Assembly: GCA_002812745.2 (NCBI GenBank)
Contig: NCSJ02000564.1
Span: forward strand, 1 to 16,927
Source of the DNA: Scytalidium lignicola
Lineage: Eukaryota > Ascomycota > Leotiomycetes
Length of the DNA stretch: 16,927 nucleotides
Reading direction: 5' to 3'
A program made the translations under genes and the position numbers. Below are positions 1 to 10,752 of this stretch, in pieces. Each line of letters starts with the position of its first letter. Within the stretch, counting starts at the first letter, position 1. Below the pieces are notes generated by a model, which saw only the letters and a list, made by a program, of their open reading frames with translations, was not told where the DNA came from and made no database searches.

Positions 1-673
1 CTCAGTCGTCTACTCTCATCTGATCTCACCACATCGCGCTCAGATAGCTAGCCGCGGCTTATTCATGACAAATCAGCAAGGAGCAAATATGAAGGGTCAT
101 TGAATAAACGATTATAATAATAAATTAAGAATACTGTTAAAAGTTTATACTTTGTCAAATTAAACAAAAACACTTTATAATTATTAGTATTTACAAATGC
201 TTTTTTTACAAATAATAAGGACTTGTTTTTGCAGATTAACTATATTTTAACTTTAACAAACAAAGGAAAAAAAGCAAATATATTATATTAGTCCTTGATT
301 AAGTATAAAAGGGTTATTTAGAGTATTTTAACCTTTGAACTTTATAGAATAATTTATAAGTTTAATATAAAAGCTTTTATTAAATCTACTATTAATAAAG
401 TTTTAAAGATTAACCTTTTATTAACTTTTTATACAAATTTGAAATCATTTTATAATTACCTTGTTAAGTTAAGAATTATATAAGAAAAGTGTTTAATAAT
501 CAATATAATATACTTTTATTAAGCTTACAAATAATAAGAGATTGTAAAGGTTAAATGAATATAAAGAATTACAAATTCAGTTAATTCTATGATTAAAGAG
601 AAGTCTTCAAATGTTTTAAAGCAATTGATGAATATAAATAAAGTACAATTAAAAGTAGTAGAATAAGTAGAAT

Positions 674-706
674 GTAAAGGAAGTAAAGGAAGTAAAAGAA
701 GTAATA
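674..706. repeat. Short imperfect tandem repeat, 9-bp unit
   Basis: A purine-rich unit close to GTAAAGGAA is repeated about three times with drift (third copy GTAAAAGAA). It lies inside the AT-rich block and has no visible function. It is probably simple slippage. Confidence 0.5.
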
Positions 707-1860
707 GTAAAGTTTAAGTAATAACTTAGAGCTAAGCTTAAATAAGCAATTAGTATGTAATCAAGAGAAAACAGTAGATTTAACCTTTTTTAAGTTTTTN
801 GTACAATAATTTAGTAATTTTCAGAGTAATTCTAATGTTAATAGATTAGTTATGTATAAACATAATTAGTTATATATTAACTAGTTGTAATTAAATAGTA
901 AAGAGTTATAATTTTAAGTTATAACTTTATTTTATTATCTTTACAATCGATTAACTATTAATACAATTAGTATATTACTTATAAAGTGATATACTATGTA
1001 TTATCAATAGTATACTAACATTTATACATATATCTTAAAGAAGAGAAGTAGCCTTTTTATATATATTTCAAATAAATATAATTTACAAACTTTTAAACTT
1101 AGTTAGGATATTATATTCGTACAGGTTATAAGATTTTCAAATGTAAATATAAATATATAAGCAAAGTATATTCTAAAAGAATAACTTACTTAATCAAAAT
1201 AAAATAAGATAATAATAGTATAAAAGTATAAGTAGTATAATAGACTAGCTTTATATAATAAATGTTAAGTACTCTTGTAAAATGAATTAAAGTATAAGAC
1301 TTTATCTTTGGAAATATTAATCTAAAATATTATAAGAAGTTAAAATATATTCTTTGTCAAAAAANGTAAATATATTTGCTTTTTTATATATTTAAACTCT
1401 TAATTATAATATACACAAACTTTATTATATGAATTTGATCTTTTAATAACTTTAGTTTAAATAACTTAATAAAATCAATATTATATGAATAAGTTATAAA
1501 CAATATATAAAAAACGTAAAATAAAAATTATTTATAAGTTTAATAATAATTTTGCTAACTCTTCTTATATTATAATTCCTTGAATAAATGAGGAAATACT
1601 TTAGTACTTAAGCTTTTTATCTAAAATTTCAAAGATTATAGTATAATTCATAATATCTCTTTATACTATTGTAAAATATAATTTATAATGTTCTTTAAAA
1701 TCTATAAAACAACTTCTTAACTTGTTAGATTAATAAGTTTTTACTATACTCAACTTCTTAAATATAACTTTATATTATAAGAAGGTAATAATGTTAATAT
1801 AGTAATAATAATGTATAATAAGCAATTTTAGAATTATATTAAAGCTTTAATACACTAATC

Positions 1861-2100
1861 ACATGAAGGGAGGAAAAGAATAGTAGTCTGAGTCCTAGCC
1901 ACTCCTTAGCTGCTGACTCCCGTCTATAAAGAGGGAGTTTCCCCTTCTCTTTGACAGGAGTCAGAGATCAATCTTGTACTTTTAAGAGAATACCGAGTTT
2001 TAAAGCGAATCTACACCTAACCAACTACTATAACACTGCTAGTCTCCTATTATGTTTCAGCCTCCTAGTCTCTCTTCACTCTATATACGGACAACCTTAA
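1861..2100. other. GC-balanced island inside the AT-rich block, possible LTR remnant
   Basis: This stretch of about 240 bases stands out from its AT-rich surroundings. It has nested inverted repeats: CTGACTCC at 1913-1920 pairs with GGAGTCAG at 1957-1964, and ACTCCC (1916-1921) with GGGAGT (1933-1938). A TATAAA box lies in the inner loop at 1925-1930. A TATA box within a compact non-coding island in repeat-derived DNA would fit a retrotransposon LTR. No paired copy, primer-binding site or polyprotein is visible, so the identity is a guess. Confidence 0.3.
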
Positions 2101-3458
2101 CAAATTATTAAAGTTATTTACTAATTTGCAATTATTTTGTATTCTTATTATGCTTAAATTTAAATATACACTTGATAGACTTAACCTTCTTATTAATAAG
2201 TTATCACTTTTCTTTTACTTTTATATTCAGAATAACAAGCTCTTTGTTAGTTAAATCTGCATTAGTTATTTACTTAAGATAGTTGAAATTATTATTATTT
2301 TTAATATTATAAGTTATAATTGTAAAAACAGTTATATTTACTTTTTTATTATTTTTCTTAAGTTGATTAAATTTATCTTTGTATATAATAAGTTATGTTT
2401 GTATAAGTAATACTTAGATTATTAAAGTTATTATGATCTTTGTTTAAATGAACTTAGAGATTTTTNATAATTTTTNAAACTTAAAATAAATGTATTTTAA
2501 GCAATTATACTTGTGAATTGAGTATAATAGAAAAGGAAGTAAAAATAAGTTATTTAGTAAAAGTAAGATCTCCTTTTATATTTGAATAATAAGTAATTTT
2601 TGCATTTTCTAAATAATTTAATCTTGAAAATTTTTTTTAAAATTATAGTAGTATTACAAGTATTATAATAATTCTTAACTTAGAATAACATTTTAATATT
2701 GTTTGTAAAATAATAATTAATATTCTTAAAGGTAGATAACTAAGTTATAAGTTATAACAAAGTTTAATATTAGTTGTTATAATATAAATGCTTGATAAGA
2801 ACTTTTTTNCTAATTAAACTTGTAAGATGTAAAAGATATTATTAGTATAAAACTATGTTTATTTGGTATATTAACTACATTTAGGTTTATTCTTATTAAT
2901 AAAACAAATGTACTATTAGAATAATATTCTTAACATGATTAGTTGTTATTATTATAAATGTACTTGTCTTTTTTNGCAACCTTAACTACAGTTATAACTG
3001 TAAGTGAAAAGTCTTCATAGTATAAAGGATTAAAGGTATAATTAATCCATTTTAGCATTATATTAAAGTATTCTAAGAGAATACTTCAAAATACTATTAT
3101 ATAATTCTTGTGGCTTTAGAGAAGAAAAACCTGAACTTTATAAACTTTTGATGCTAGACGGAAAATTACAATTTCAAACATGATGTGTAAAAGATGAGGA
3201 ATGTATTATTTCGCAACTTGAAGTTCTGGGCTAGCCAATCAAAGATATAAGAACAGTTCATCTAACTGAAATAATTAAATCTGACATGTTATAAGCAGTT
3301 AACTGGAAAAGGAGAAATGGCGATCATATTGCCCTTGTGGCGTTCTAGCAGGAGCGACTCAATGGGAATGGGTTATAAGAGATTGCACGTCATCAGCACT
3401 GAATTAGACTAGCGTGGGTGCCGAATGGGCGAGAAAATTGCCGGAAATAGGCATGGGT

Positions 3459-3478
3459 GCCGGTGCTGCTACACCGGC
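3459..3478. repeat. Perfect 7-bp hairpin
   Basis: GCCGGTG (3459-3465) pairs with CACCGGC (3472-3478) around a 6-base loop. The motif GGGTGCCG occurs here and again about 40 bases upstream. No gene end is adjacent, so I assign no terminator or operator role. Confidence 0.5.
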
Positions 3479-4100
3479 GGGCCATCTTGTTAATAGGTAG
3501 ATCAGTGTATAACACTTCTGGAGGAGTAAAGTTACATGAAGATGGATTTTAAGTAGTTATTTCAAGTAAAAGTTGTCTTTAAAATGATTGTAAATAACTT
3601 TAATTTCGTACTACAGTATAAGATTAATATAACAGAACACATTATAGAATAATGCGTTTAGCGTTTAATTACAGGACATGGCAGGATAGTCAGATTACTA
3701 ACAAATTATTATGGGGAGTAGTAGTCCGAGCGTGTCCGACACCAGCGATTTAGAGTCGATTTAAGTATTCCCTTCATTTATATTATTTCACTAGCCAAAC
3801 AGATGACACGGTGGGAGTACGGAGTGGTGAATCCACCTCTGAAATTTACCGCAAAATGAGCAAAATCGCCACCTGCAACATCTACCAAGGAAAAATAAGC
3901 ATCCCATGCACCGTTGCACACTTTGAAACCATTGCATTGGCATGTGTGAAAGAAGCAAAGGGAGATAACGGCACAAAAAGAAAGAAAGAACACGTGTCTC
4001 AAAAATGATACGTCACAGCCCCAATACCCCTGAACGACAGTGATCGACACGATCCGGACAGAATGTAACCCGCCCGTTTCCTCACCATCAACAAACCTTA

Positions 4101-4120
4101 TCTCTCCCTCTCTCTCTCTC
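4101..4120. repeat. CT-rich microsatellite
   Basis: A run of alternating C and T with one CCC interruption. Such pyrimidine tracts occur in promoters of fungal genes, but no supported gene begins just downstream, so it is recorded only as simple sequence. Confidence 0.7.
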
Positions 4121-4667
4121 GACCTCGCAATTGGATCTCTGGTTGTACACGTAGATCTTAATAGAAAGAGGCACAGTTTCACAAAGTTTCTAGAAATATT
4201 TGCAGCTCGAAGAATTGAGGCAAGTATCTATCCAAGTAATTAATTTAGGTAATTCATGCTCTTTACTCTAGTTCAACAGATCTACTATTCTCTGCTGCCT
4301 TTGTATCGTTTCGCAGATTATTTTGCAGGGTACTAACATAGATGTATTATCCCTCTCCATAAAAAAAAAGAGTAACATCATCTAGCTATGCTGTTGCACA
4401 TGTACGAAATTAACTCCGCCGGCCTTGACAACTAATCCGCCAAGCACCTAGCACCAAGCACCAAACCTCCCACATTACCCAAGAGGTGCTTTTTTCCCCA
4501 AATGAATCCACCCACCAGGTTCAATGGAAACTCGCTTTTACACAAAAACATATTTGCTTCATGTACTTTACCACAATAAGAGTAAAAGAACAAATATAGT
4601 TATAGAGTGTATTGATGAAGACAAAAAACCAAGTGTAGAAAATTAAATGTAAAGAGATAAGGATTAT

Positions 4668-6188
4668 TCACTTTGATGACGAATCCGTCATTTCGTCCTC
4701 TGTTTTCTTCTTCTGTGTCGGCGTCATCTCAATATATTCTTCCTGCACGCTAAACTCTCGCTGGTATTCAATACCTGTTGGCACGATCCGCTCCTGGCTC
4801 CCTGTTCGTCCTTTGGTCTTGACTGAGTAGATATGTGCCTCTACACTATTGCCTAGTTTTGGTCGTGGCTCAGTGCCGCTCAGTGGAATACTGTTGTGAG
4901 TGCGATAGCGCTGGGAGAATGGTGTTGAGCCTGAATTTGTGCTTGACGAGTGCTTGCCGGGTGTGAAAAGGGGTTTCATGGCTGGCGCTGAGGCACAGAC
5001 AATAGCAGTGCTAATTTCAACAAATGACCAGATGTTGATCGGAATCGCGTCATAGAAAGGGTCCTTGGAATATGTAAACTTTCCAATTGTGTAAAGACGA
5101 ACAATGCTATATAGTCCGCTATAGTCAGCAGGGAGGTCTATTATTTAATAGATTAAGCTTTCTGCTAGTTCATGCCCTAGAACCTACCCGGATATACAAG
5201 AAAATGCACCAGCACCGAAAACTGTAAATAGGACAAGTTTTTCCTTTCTTGGTCGTTTGATATCCATTATTGTCTTAATTGGTAGGACTAAAATCCAGAT
5301 ATCTAAGATAACGTTGCAAGATGCAAGAACTACAGCTATTATTAGTCATGCTAATTCCCGCAATTTATTAATGGAGTGGATTGGGAGAATTGAGACATAC
5401 AATAGAAGTATGCGGTCGTGTTGATGCATGTACCTTCCACAGTTCCAGTAATATCATAGATTTTACGGAAAGGGATGCACTGTGCCAATGTGCTAATTTC
5501 GCTCTGGATAGCAAAAATAGTTAAGAAACCAATGGTGATTTTGACAGCAGTCCGGAAAAATCCCTCTATGGATACTGATGTTTCGGTAAATATCTAGTTC
5601 ATCTGCATGGTTTGGATTCTAGGGGACTGACCTAGTCTAAGATAGAAAAATAAAATAGATAATTTGATAAAAGCAACAATCACAGGATAGATTGCCTCTA
5701 TGCCAAGGTTAAGCTAGCTAAATTCAGTTTCCTGTCTGCGATATGACAATACCGGAATGGCAAAGCAGTAATACCTTTAAAAGAAGCTCGATGTTCTTTG
5801 GGTTGACATTAGCGCTGTGGAGGCCTAAGCCAAAATGTATACTATACAAGATCTCAAAAAGATATCCGGCCACAAAAATCTGCTCAATATCAATTAATCT
5901 CGATTATCCAAATTGAGCTATGCTTAACCATATGTAATCAAAGCGATAACTTACCATGCCAATCAGCATTAACCAGTCATCCCAACCCATCCTTCTCACG
6001 ATGAGGCTTCTTGCCAGAATACGTAAAATCGTAGCAATACCTATAATAATAATATTCTTTCAGCAACGAATCATTAATGTGAAATAAACCATAAGATCCA
6101 AGGAACACACACCTGCTATCACAGTTGTCACAATCGCTGTGATAGCCATAGACCGTTGGCGGGACGTGTCAACAGGGCCGTTGTCCAT
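4668..6188 (-). CDS. SAT4/PTH11-like 7TM (fungal rhodopsin-domain) membrane protein
   Basis: Predicted exons on the minus strand are 6188-6113, 6040-5955, 5879-5775, 5713-5632, 5574-5401, 5335-5188 and 5118-4668. Introns are 57-75 bp with GT..AG ends, and the spliced frame is open for 373 residues. Motifs typical of the fungal rhodopsin-domain family appear in order: GWDDW at 44-48 before the second helix, KLSILFFYLR at 106-115, the extracellular GTC with nearby Asn, CNVILDIWILVLP at 181-193, an FGAGAFSCI helix start, and a VEISTAIVCASAP last helix. A polar tail of about 100 residues follows, presumably cytoplasmic, ending in a Lys/Glu/Ser-rich stretch. No CFEM domain is present, unlike classic Pth11. 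Family members are plasma-membrane proteins, some of them receptor-like, and ligands are mostly unknown. The start ATG opens a short polar N-terminus before helix 1. The gene looks intact. Exon joins were chosen by eye for frame and family motifs, so single junctions may shift slightly. Confidence 0.85.
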
Positions 6189-9076
6189 CTTTCTAGCTCA
6201 CGAGAGCTGTGATAGCTCGAATTGTGAACTATTATCTCCCAAGAAGAGTTAACTTCGATGTTGCTGATCCTGATGGAATGCGGCGATTGGCGTTGGTCGA
6301 GAGGAAGGCCCACTCCAGTACTTGTATCCCTAGATCATGCACTTCGTAGCACTCTATTTTGTGGGTCAAGGTTGGTTCACGCCATCTACTGGGCATTTAT
6401 GCTTAGAACGTTCCAGGAGAAGGGGAAGATAGTCAGTGCCGAGAGCTATCTTCAACAACCGATAGCCTGGATTTCCCGGAGGCACCCGAACGTATCAAGG
6501 CACAAAGCCGGCTACACCAGGACTAGAGGCATTTCCTCTAGTGTTCTGCAGGTCCAGACGGGATGGGAAAGCTATCGATCCCGTCAGGGTCAGGGTCCTC
6601 CTGAGTCAATGCTTGGCCATTTAAGCTGACGCGAATCCTTCGCCACAGAGCAACCCGAGCTAGGGAGGGTTGAAATAGGAACTATATCCCGCATGGCGCA
6701 GAGTGGCCAAGTGCCACAGTCTCAGGTGGTTGGTGACCCGATTTCCCAGAACCGTGATCGGTGGAAGAGGATCCATGATGGTGCCGCGGAGATGATCAAG
6801 TCGAAGAGAATCCGTCTTTGGGTTGATTTCTCGCAGACTACTGTTACGGCTGTTGCGTACGCAGCCTGGCTAGAAGTGTAGTTATTTACACGATTGGCCT
6901 ACTTGGTAGCCGATCTTGGGGAAGGTCGGGGTCCCACAACTGATGGCGTGGTGGAGCTGTGTCTGTTTTTAGTACGCGGTAGATCCCCCAGCGTTGCAAT
7001 TCCCAGGTCCCTGGGACTCGGTGATGATTGAGTGTTACACGATGCTCACGAGATTGCGCACTGACGCCAAGAAATGCAAATTCTTTCAAGCCATCAAGCG
7101 CTGTCTCTTAATGGTACTTGAGAGGCATGCATGAGGGGGAAGGCGGGTGACCAGCCTTCCTCGGGAATTGCTCTACTCAGGAGTCAGACCAACGGGTCGC
7201 ATGTCCTCGTGCATCTCCATGTTTTGACTTGCAGACATTGACTTAATTGGGGGCTGAGACGGAATATTTGCATCACGGTAAAGAAGCTCATGATTTGGCC
7301 AGTGAGACAACGGGGAAAACGACAGATGCATCGCAATTGGGTAGACAAGCAGCGATTCGTCAGTCCATCCATGCATCTCTCACTCATTTTGAACTGGTTG
7401 CCTCTGTTGGGATACCTTGATCCTCTCTTCCACTGCCTGCTCGTGTGAACCCAATCGCCGGGGCAGCCATGTTTCAGACCACCGGTATTTCACTGCCGCC
7501 ATCCTTCTTTCAATCGTCACTGTGTCCCTATGCAGACCCTCAGCTAGCTAGCCTGCCGCCCCCAACCTTCTTCCAGGTTCCCCGTCAGCGCTAGACTTCG
7601 CTTTGACTCTGACCCCGGCATCTACCGGTAATTCGCAACTGGCCCCAGATTCCCCCAGAGACTTTCGTCCCAAGTACCGCGGAATCTCGATTCTAGGAGA
7701 ATCGGGCTAGGGTGGATGCTTTACTTTATGCAGTGTGTAACATCAGCGCGAGATTCGCTACACATTTCCTCTATCTAGCGCTTAAAGCCCATGAAGGACA
7801 AAAGGAGCTGCTCAAAAAAGCGGCAGTCTTTCCTAAAGAAGTCATCACCGACTCTAAAGTCCCACATCTAGCAGAAGTCCAAGTCCTGAGATTCTGCTCG
7901 ATTTGGAGCCAGCGTCAAAGAGTCAGCCGAAGAGTCACGATTATAGCCAGGTAAACAGTTATAGGAGCGTCACCAGGAAGAGTTCGCCTGTAACGAGTCT
8001 GAACGGGAGTCCAAGAGCAGCCTAGATTCATCTCCTATTCAGATCAGATTCGCCAACACCTTCAGCAGCAACACAGGGGACGGTTCCCACAGCTACTCTT
8101 GGTGCAGGTCAGATAATTTCAGATCGTTAGAGTATTAGGTCTTTACATTGTATAAGAAATGGGTGCTTACCTAGCAGTCCCTTAGTAGCCGGTTGCGGCG
8201 AAGATGGCATTTAACTGACCATGGAAAAAAAAGGGATTGCGGGATAGAAGAGGAACTAGGAGAAAGAGAGATGACTCCATCAATCTCGAACTAATAGGGA
8301 CCACCAGTCAACCGCCAATCAATCATGCGTCTTTCTGGCCATCTGCCCGACACCACTCGTTGGCTCCCCTCCATCTCTGCTTCTCAGGGCGTCGATGAAG
8401 CTCGCAGGATTGGTACTCAACACAGGCTGGGGACTCCCTCCCCTGTCCTTAGTAGAGCCGTACCAGAAATGTCAAAGGGTAACATCCCATATCATGAGCA
8501 TACTGTGGTAACTTTCGATGTAGTTTAGGTCAACCGTATTGCCTTTCCCTTCCCGTATGTCTATCACATCACCTCCCCTTGGTAACTTACGAGAAACAGA
8601 CCTGCACTTCGGGTGGTCGAAGCAGCTACAATGTTAAAACACCTTGTACGTAAGGGGTTGCAAGAAAAAGCTCGCCCACCCCCTGCATGCAAGCGAATTC
8701 TGTCCCCTAAATTAGGAAATCCAATGTTGCTATTTTACCACCACCACCACTACCACCATTACTATTACAAGGTTTTCTTTTCGTAATTTGACTTTGGCAA
8801 TTTATTTAAGTATAATATTAATAAAGTGATTGTAACAGAATTCCACACGTGACTATACGCTAGTGCCTGATGCTGCATCTACCTAAGGTCCTAGTGTCAT
8901 TTCCGACCTCCAGGGATTCACCGTTTCCAAAGCTCTCCTGGCACGTCTAGTAACTCTCCTTTCCTTCTTCAAACAGTCCAGCTCAGCCTTCCCGTTACTA
9001 TCGCTCTTACATTGCATGAAATTATCGTTATACAACCTACACCTTGCCCTAATGAAGAAGCTCGCAGACAACGAAA
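6189..9076. other. GC-balanced intergenic region without a supported gene
   Basis: Nearly 2.9 kb on the 5' side of the 7TM gene, so the first few hundred bases probably hold its promoter. Several open frames of 61-123 codons exist on both strands (for example 6258-6629 plus and 7712-7954 plus). None shows a domain, signal peptide or intron chain that I recognise, and they overlap one another. The DNA is not AT-rich, so it is not obviously RIP-treated. A diverged or species-specific gene, or a non-coding transcript, cannot be excluded. Confidence 0.5.
8736..8768. repeat. Trinucleotide microsatellite, (ACC/ACT)n
   Basis: About eleven consecutive trinucleotides of the form ACC, ACT or ATT. It lies in non-coding DNA shortly before the AT-richer stretch at 8780-8840. 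Simple sequence, no function inferred. Confidence 0.75.
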
Positions 9077-9406
9077 ATGGATCCTATTTCCGCCACCAGC
9101 GGGATATTTCAGTTGTAAGCCTGGATCTTTTTTTTTTTAATTTTTTTTTTACTAGTCTGGTTACTTTCTTCTTTATATTGATATTGTAAGTTTTCCTTTT
9201 TTNATAGGCAGTTAGATGCTGTTTAAGCAGCAGGAGCTAGTAATACTAATGGACTATTAGGTAAACTCCTACTTCTTGTGCGGTGTAAAGACTTAATGCT
9301 CTGGCAATCTGAAATCACTTACTTTACACTAAGAGCAACTATGACAACCGTCTTTAGTATTGTTGTTGAAGGAGGTGTTGGTGGATCTGATCTGAATAAA
9401 GCATAA
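9077..9406 (+). pseudogene. Decayed N-terminal fragment resembling fungal STAND (NLR-like) proteins
   Basis: An ATG at 9077 opens MDPISATSGIFQ, the kind of start seen in many fungal STAND/NACHT and ankyrin proteins (MDPxSxTxxIxxxxQ). A GT..AG intron (9115-9207) follows directly, about where these genes often carry their first intron. The next exon reads LDAV, then an in-frame TAA (9224-9226), then about 59 residues including NGLLGKLL and a DLMLWQSEIT stretch, and ends at TAA 9404-9406. The N-terminal domain in this family is thought to be a signalling module ahead of a NACHT NTPase. No P-loop is visible downstream, so this is at best a fragment. The intron contains long T runs and one N. The resemblance is judged by eye and could be misleading. 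Confidence 0.45.
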
Positions 9407-10478
9407 ATCTGAGCTTCTCTTAACCTCCTGTTCGGACTCGTTACCTGTAAACTCTTCCTGGTGACATCCTTACAACTGTTTGCTAGACTATAACTAAGGT
9501 TGCTTAGCTAGCTTTTTGATGTTAGCTCTAAATCAAGTGAAATCCTAGGACTTTGGTTTCGGCTATTTGTGAGAGTGGCAAGTGTAACTTCTAGAAACCT
9601 TAGAGTTAACCATGATCTTCCTAAGATAGATTACTGTGCACAAGGCTTTATTGCAAACGTATTCCGAAAATAAAAGACGCCTTTAATAAATGAATTCCCC
9701 TCTTGATATTTGAAATTTAAGGATTTCGGGCTTTGTGTTGTTTTTTGGCTATCAGATATGAGTTATGTTTATGATGTGATTGGACACAAAACTTACGATG
9801 GCGAATTTCAGTCTTGTGGCTTCGCAGTCTCCTTCATTTTTGATAAACTGTGATTTCCTGATTCTATTGGGGAAACTTGCATTTGCTGATAGGAATCCAT
9901 TCTTCGGATTAAGACAGTAACAATTATGAACTCGAGCTTGGAAACCAAAGAAATGGCTCAGACGACAAAGACATTAGTTATCAGACTTTCTGTGGGGAAA
10001 AGGTAATCGTCAATTCCAGCTTCTCAGGTGTGCTAATATGTATATGAAAGTTCTGCAATGTTTCGTGAATTTTGGGGTTCCTGCCCAGCGGCAGGGTTGT
10101 GGGCTATGTGGATGAAGTTCAGGTTTAATGTCCAGTGCATAAATGCCTTCAAACGCAATTGAAACCTGGAATAATGCTGATTGATAATTTTAAAAGAGTG
10201 TGAAACAGATGAAAATCAAAGATAACAGTTCTTAATTCTTTGAGAGGATCGTAACATCTATATCAGGATTTGCTCTGGGCTGAACGCGTCGCCGTCGATC
10301 AAATCCAGGCTCTATTGGGATCCACTTAGAACGCGTTGAAGTGGATAACTTGGGTGTGCTGGCTGGATCAGCCTCGTGGGCTTCAGCTTGGCACCTACGA
10401 AGGTACACCCGTGGCACAGTTAGTAAAGCCAATGCTGCTCGGGAGCCGAGACATACATGTGTCCTTTAATTAGAGCCC
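9407..10478. other. Region between the two STAND-like fragments, no readable gene
   Basis: All frames are interrupted by stops at short intervals. I looked for a NACHT P-loop and further WD40 motifs on the plus strand and found none. If the fragments on either side belong to one STAND gene, its NTPase core has been deleted or has decayed beyond recognition here. About 1 kb is also too short for a full NACHT region. Confidence 0.5.
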
Positions 10479-10492
10479 AACAAGATCTGGGA

Positions 10493-10500
10493 TACAAATA
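10493..10500. repeat. Target site duplication, left copy
   Basis: TACAAATA directly precedes the left terminal repeat. The same 8 bases directly follow the right terminal repeat at 13145-13152. This shows transposition-type insertion into this site. Confidence 0.9.
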
Positions 10501-10559
10501 GGGCAGACCTATATCCACTTGCATTTTACCTAAATCCACTTGCGACCGGCCGGTACCGG
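10501..10559 (+). repeat. Left terminal inverted repeat of the MULE (59 bp)
   Basis: It begins GGGCAGACC and ends in the GC-rich palindromic stretch CCGGCCGGTACCGG. The 10-mer ATCCACTTGC occurs twice, at 10513-10522 and 10534-10543, exactly 21 bp apart. Pairing with the right end stops at base 60. Confidence 0.95.
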
Positions 10560-10752
10560 TGCCTCCTCGGTAAACTTTTCCCTATATATTTTATTAGTAA
10601 CCTAGATATACGCTGAGACATAGGCATACAGAATTGAGACTTGTAGGAGGTTTAGGGCACACTAATAATGCATTGTAATTATTGCGTAGATAATTGTACT
10701 TATTGCAATTGAAAGCTTTTAACTACCTTTATCACTTTGTTTTAGCTCTAAA

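Larger units (their letters stand above)
61..3300. other. AT-rich, gene-free block, probably RIP-degraded repeats
   Basis: The first 60 bases are GC-balanced. From about base 61 the sequence becomes overwhelmingly A/T, rich in TpA, with stop codons in all frames and no open reading frame of useful length. This is the usual look of repeats eroded by repeat-induced point mutation (C to T, mainly at CpA) in Pezizomycotina. No element family can be recognised, so the origin is inferred. Single N bases near 800, 1366, 2466, 2476, 2809 and 2975 sit next to A/T homopolymers and look like sequencing uncertainty. The block grades back into mixed DNA near 3300. Confidence 0.8.
3301..4667. other. Mixed intergenic region, no convincing gene
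   Basis: Composition alternates: GC-balanced at 3300-3480, AT-rich at 3490-3660, then balanced again. A short hairpin lies at 3459-3478 and a CT tract at 4101-4120. Open frames on both strands between 3778 and 4243 overlap one another, match no family I know and partly owe their openness to the CT tract. The part nearest 4667 would be the 3' flank of the 7TM gene. Confidence 0.6.

Noticed and set aside
800..2975. Isolated N bases as a possible biological signal
   Set aside because: They all adjoin A/T homopolymers, as do those near 9203 and 16852, which points to uncertain homopolymer length in sequencing.
61..3300. Mitochondrial insertion or centromere core
   Set aside because: High AT could suggest either, but there are no mitochondrial gene fragments, tRNAs or satellite arrays. 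RIP-eroded repeats are the simpler reading.
3778..4243. Overlapping open frames on both strands, up to 134 codons
   Set aside because: They overlap each other, contain the translated CT microsatellite, show no domain and no splice partners. The 134-codon minus frame has a hydrophobic middle but nothing recognisable.
6258..6629. 123-codon plus-strand open frame
   Set aside because: No family resemblance, low-information composition rich in Arg and Ser, and it begins in the promoter side of the 7TM gene. Not enough to call a gene.
6693..6730. tRNA-like A-box (TGGCGCAGAGTGG)
   Set aside because: No B-box of the GGTTCGA type at the right distance and no cloverleaf could be drawn.
7712..7954. 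80-codon plus-strand open frame with a Lys-rich middle
   Set aside because: No recognisable domain; neighbouring frames show equal openness further downstream, so the signal is ambiguous.
8883..9071. 62-codon minus-strand open frame
   Set aside because: Lies directly in front of the STAND-like start at 9077 on the other strand, and has no motif.
10232..10432. 66-codon minus-strand open frame left of the MULE
   Set aside because: No similarity recognised. A plus-strand frame here also runs in phase with a wrong-frame reading across the insertion, so openness alone is uninformative.
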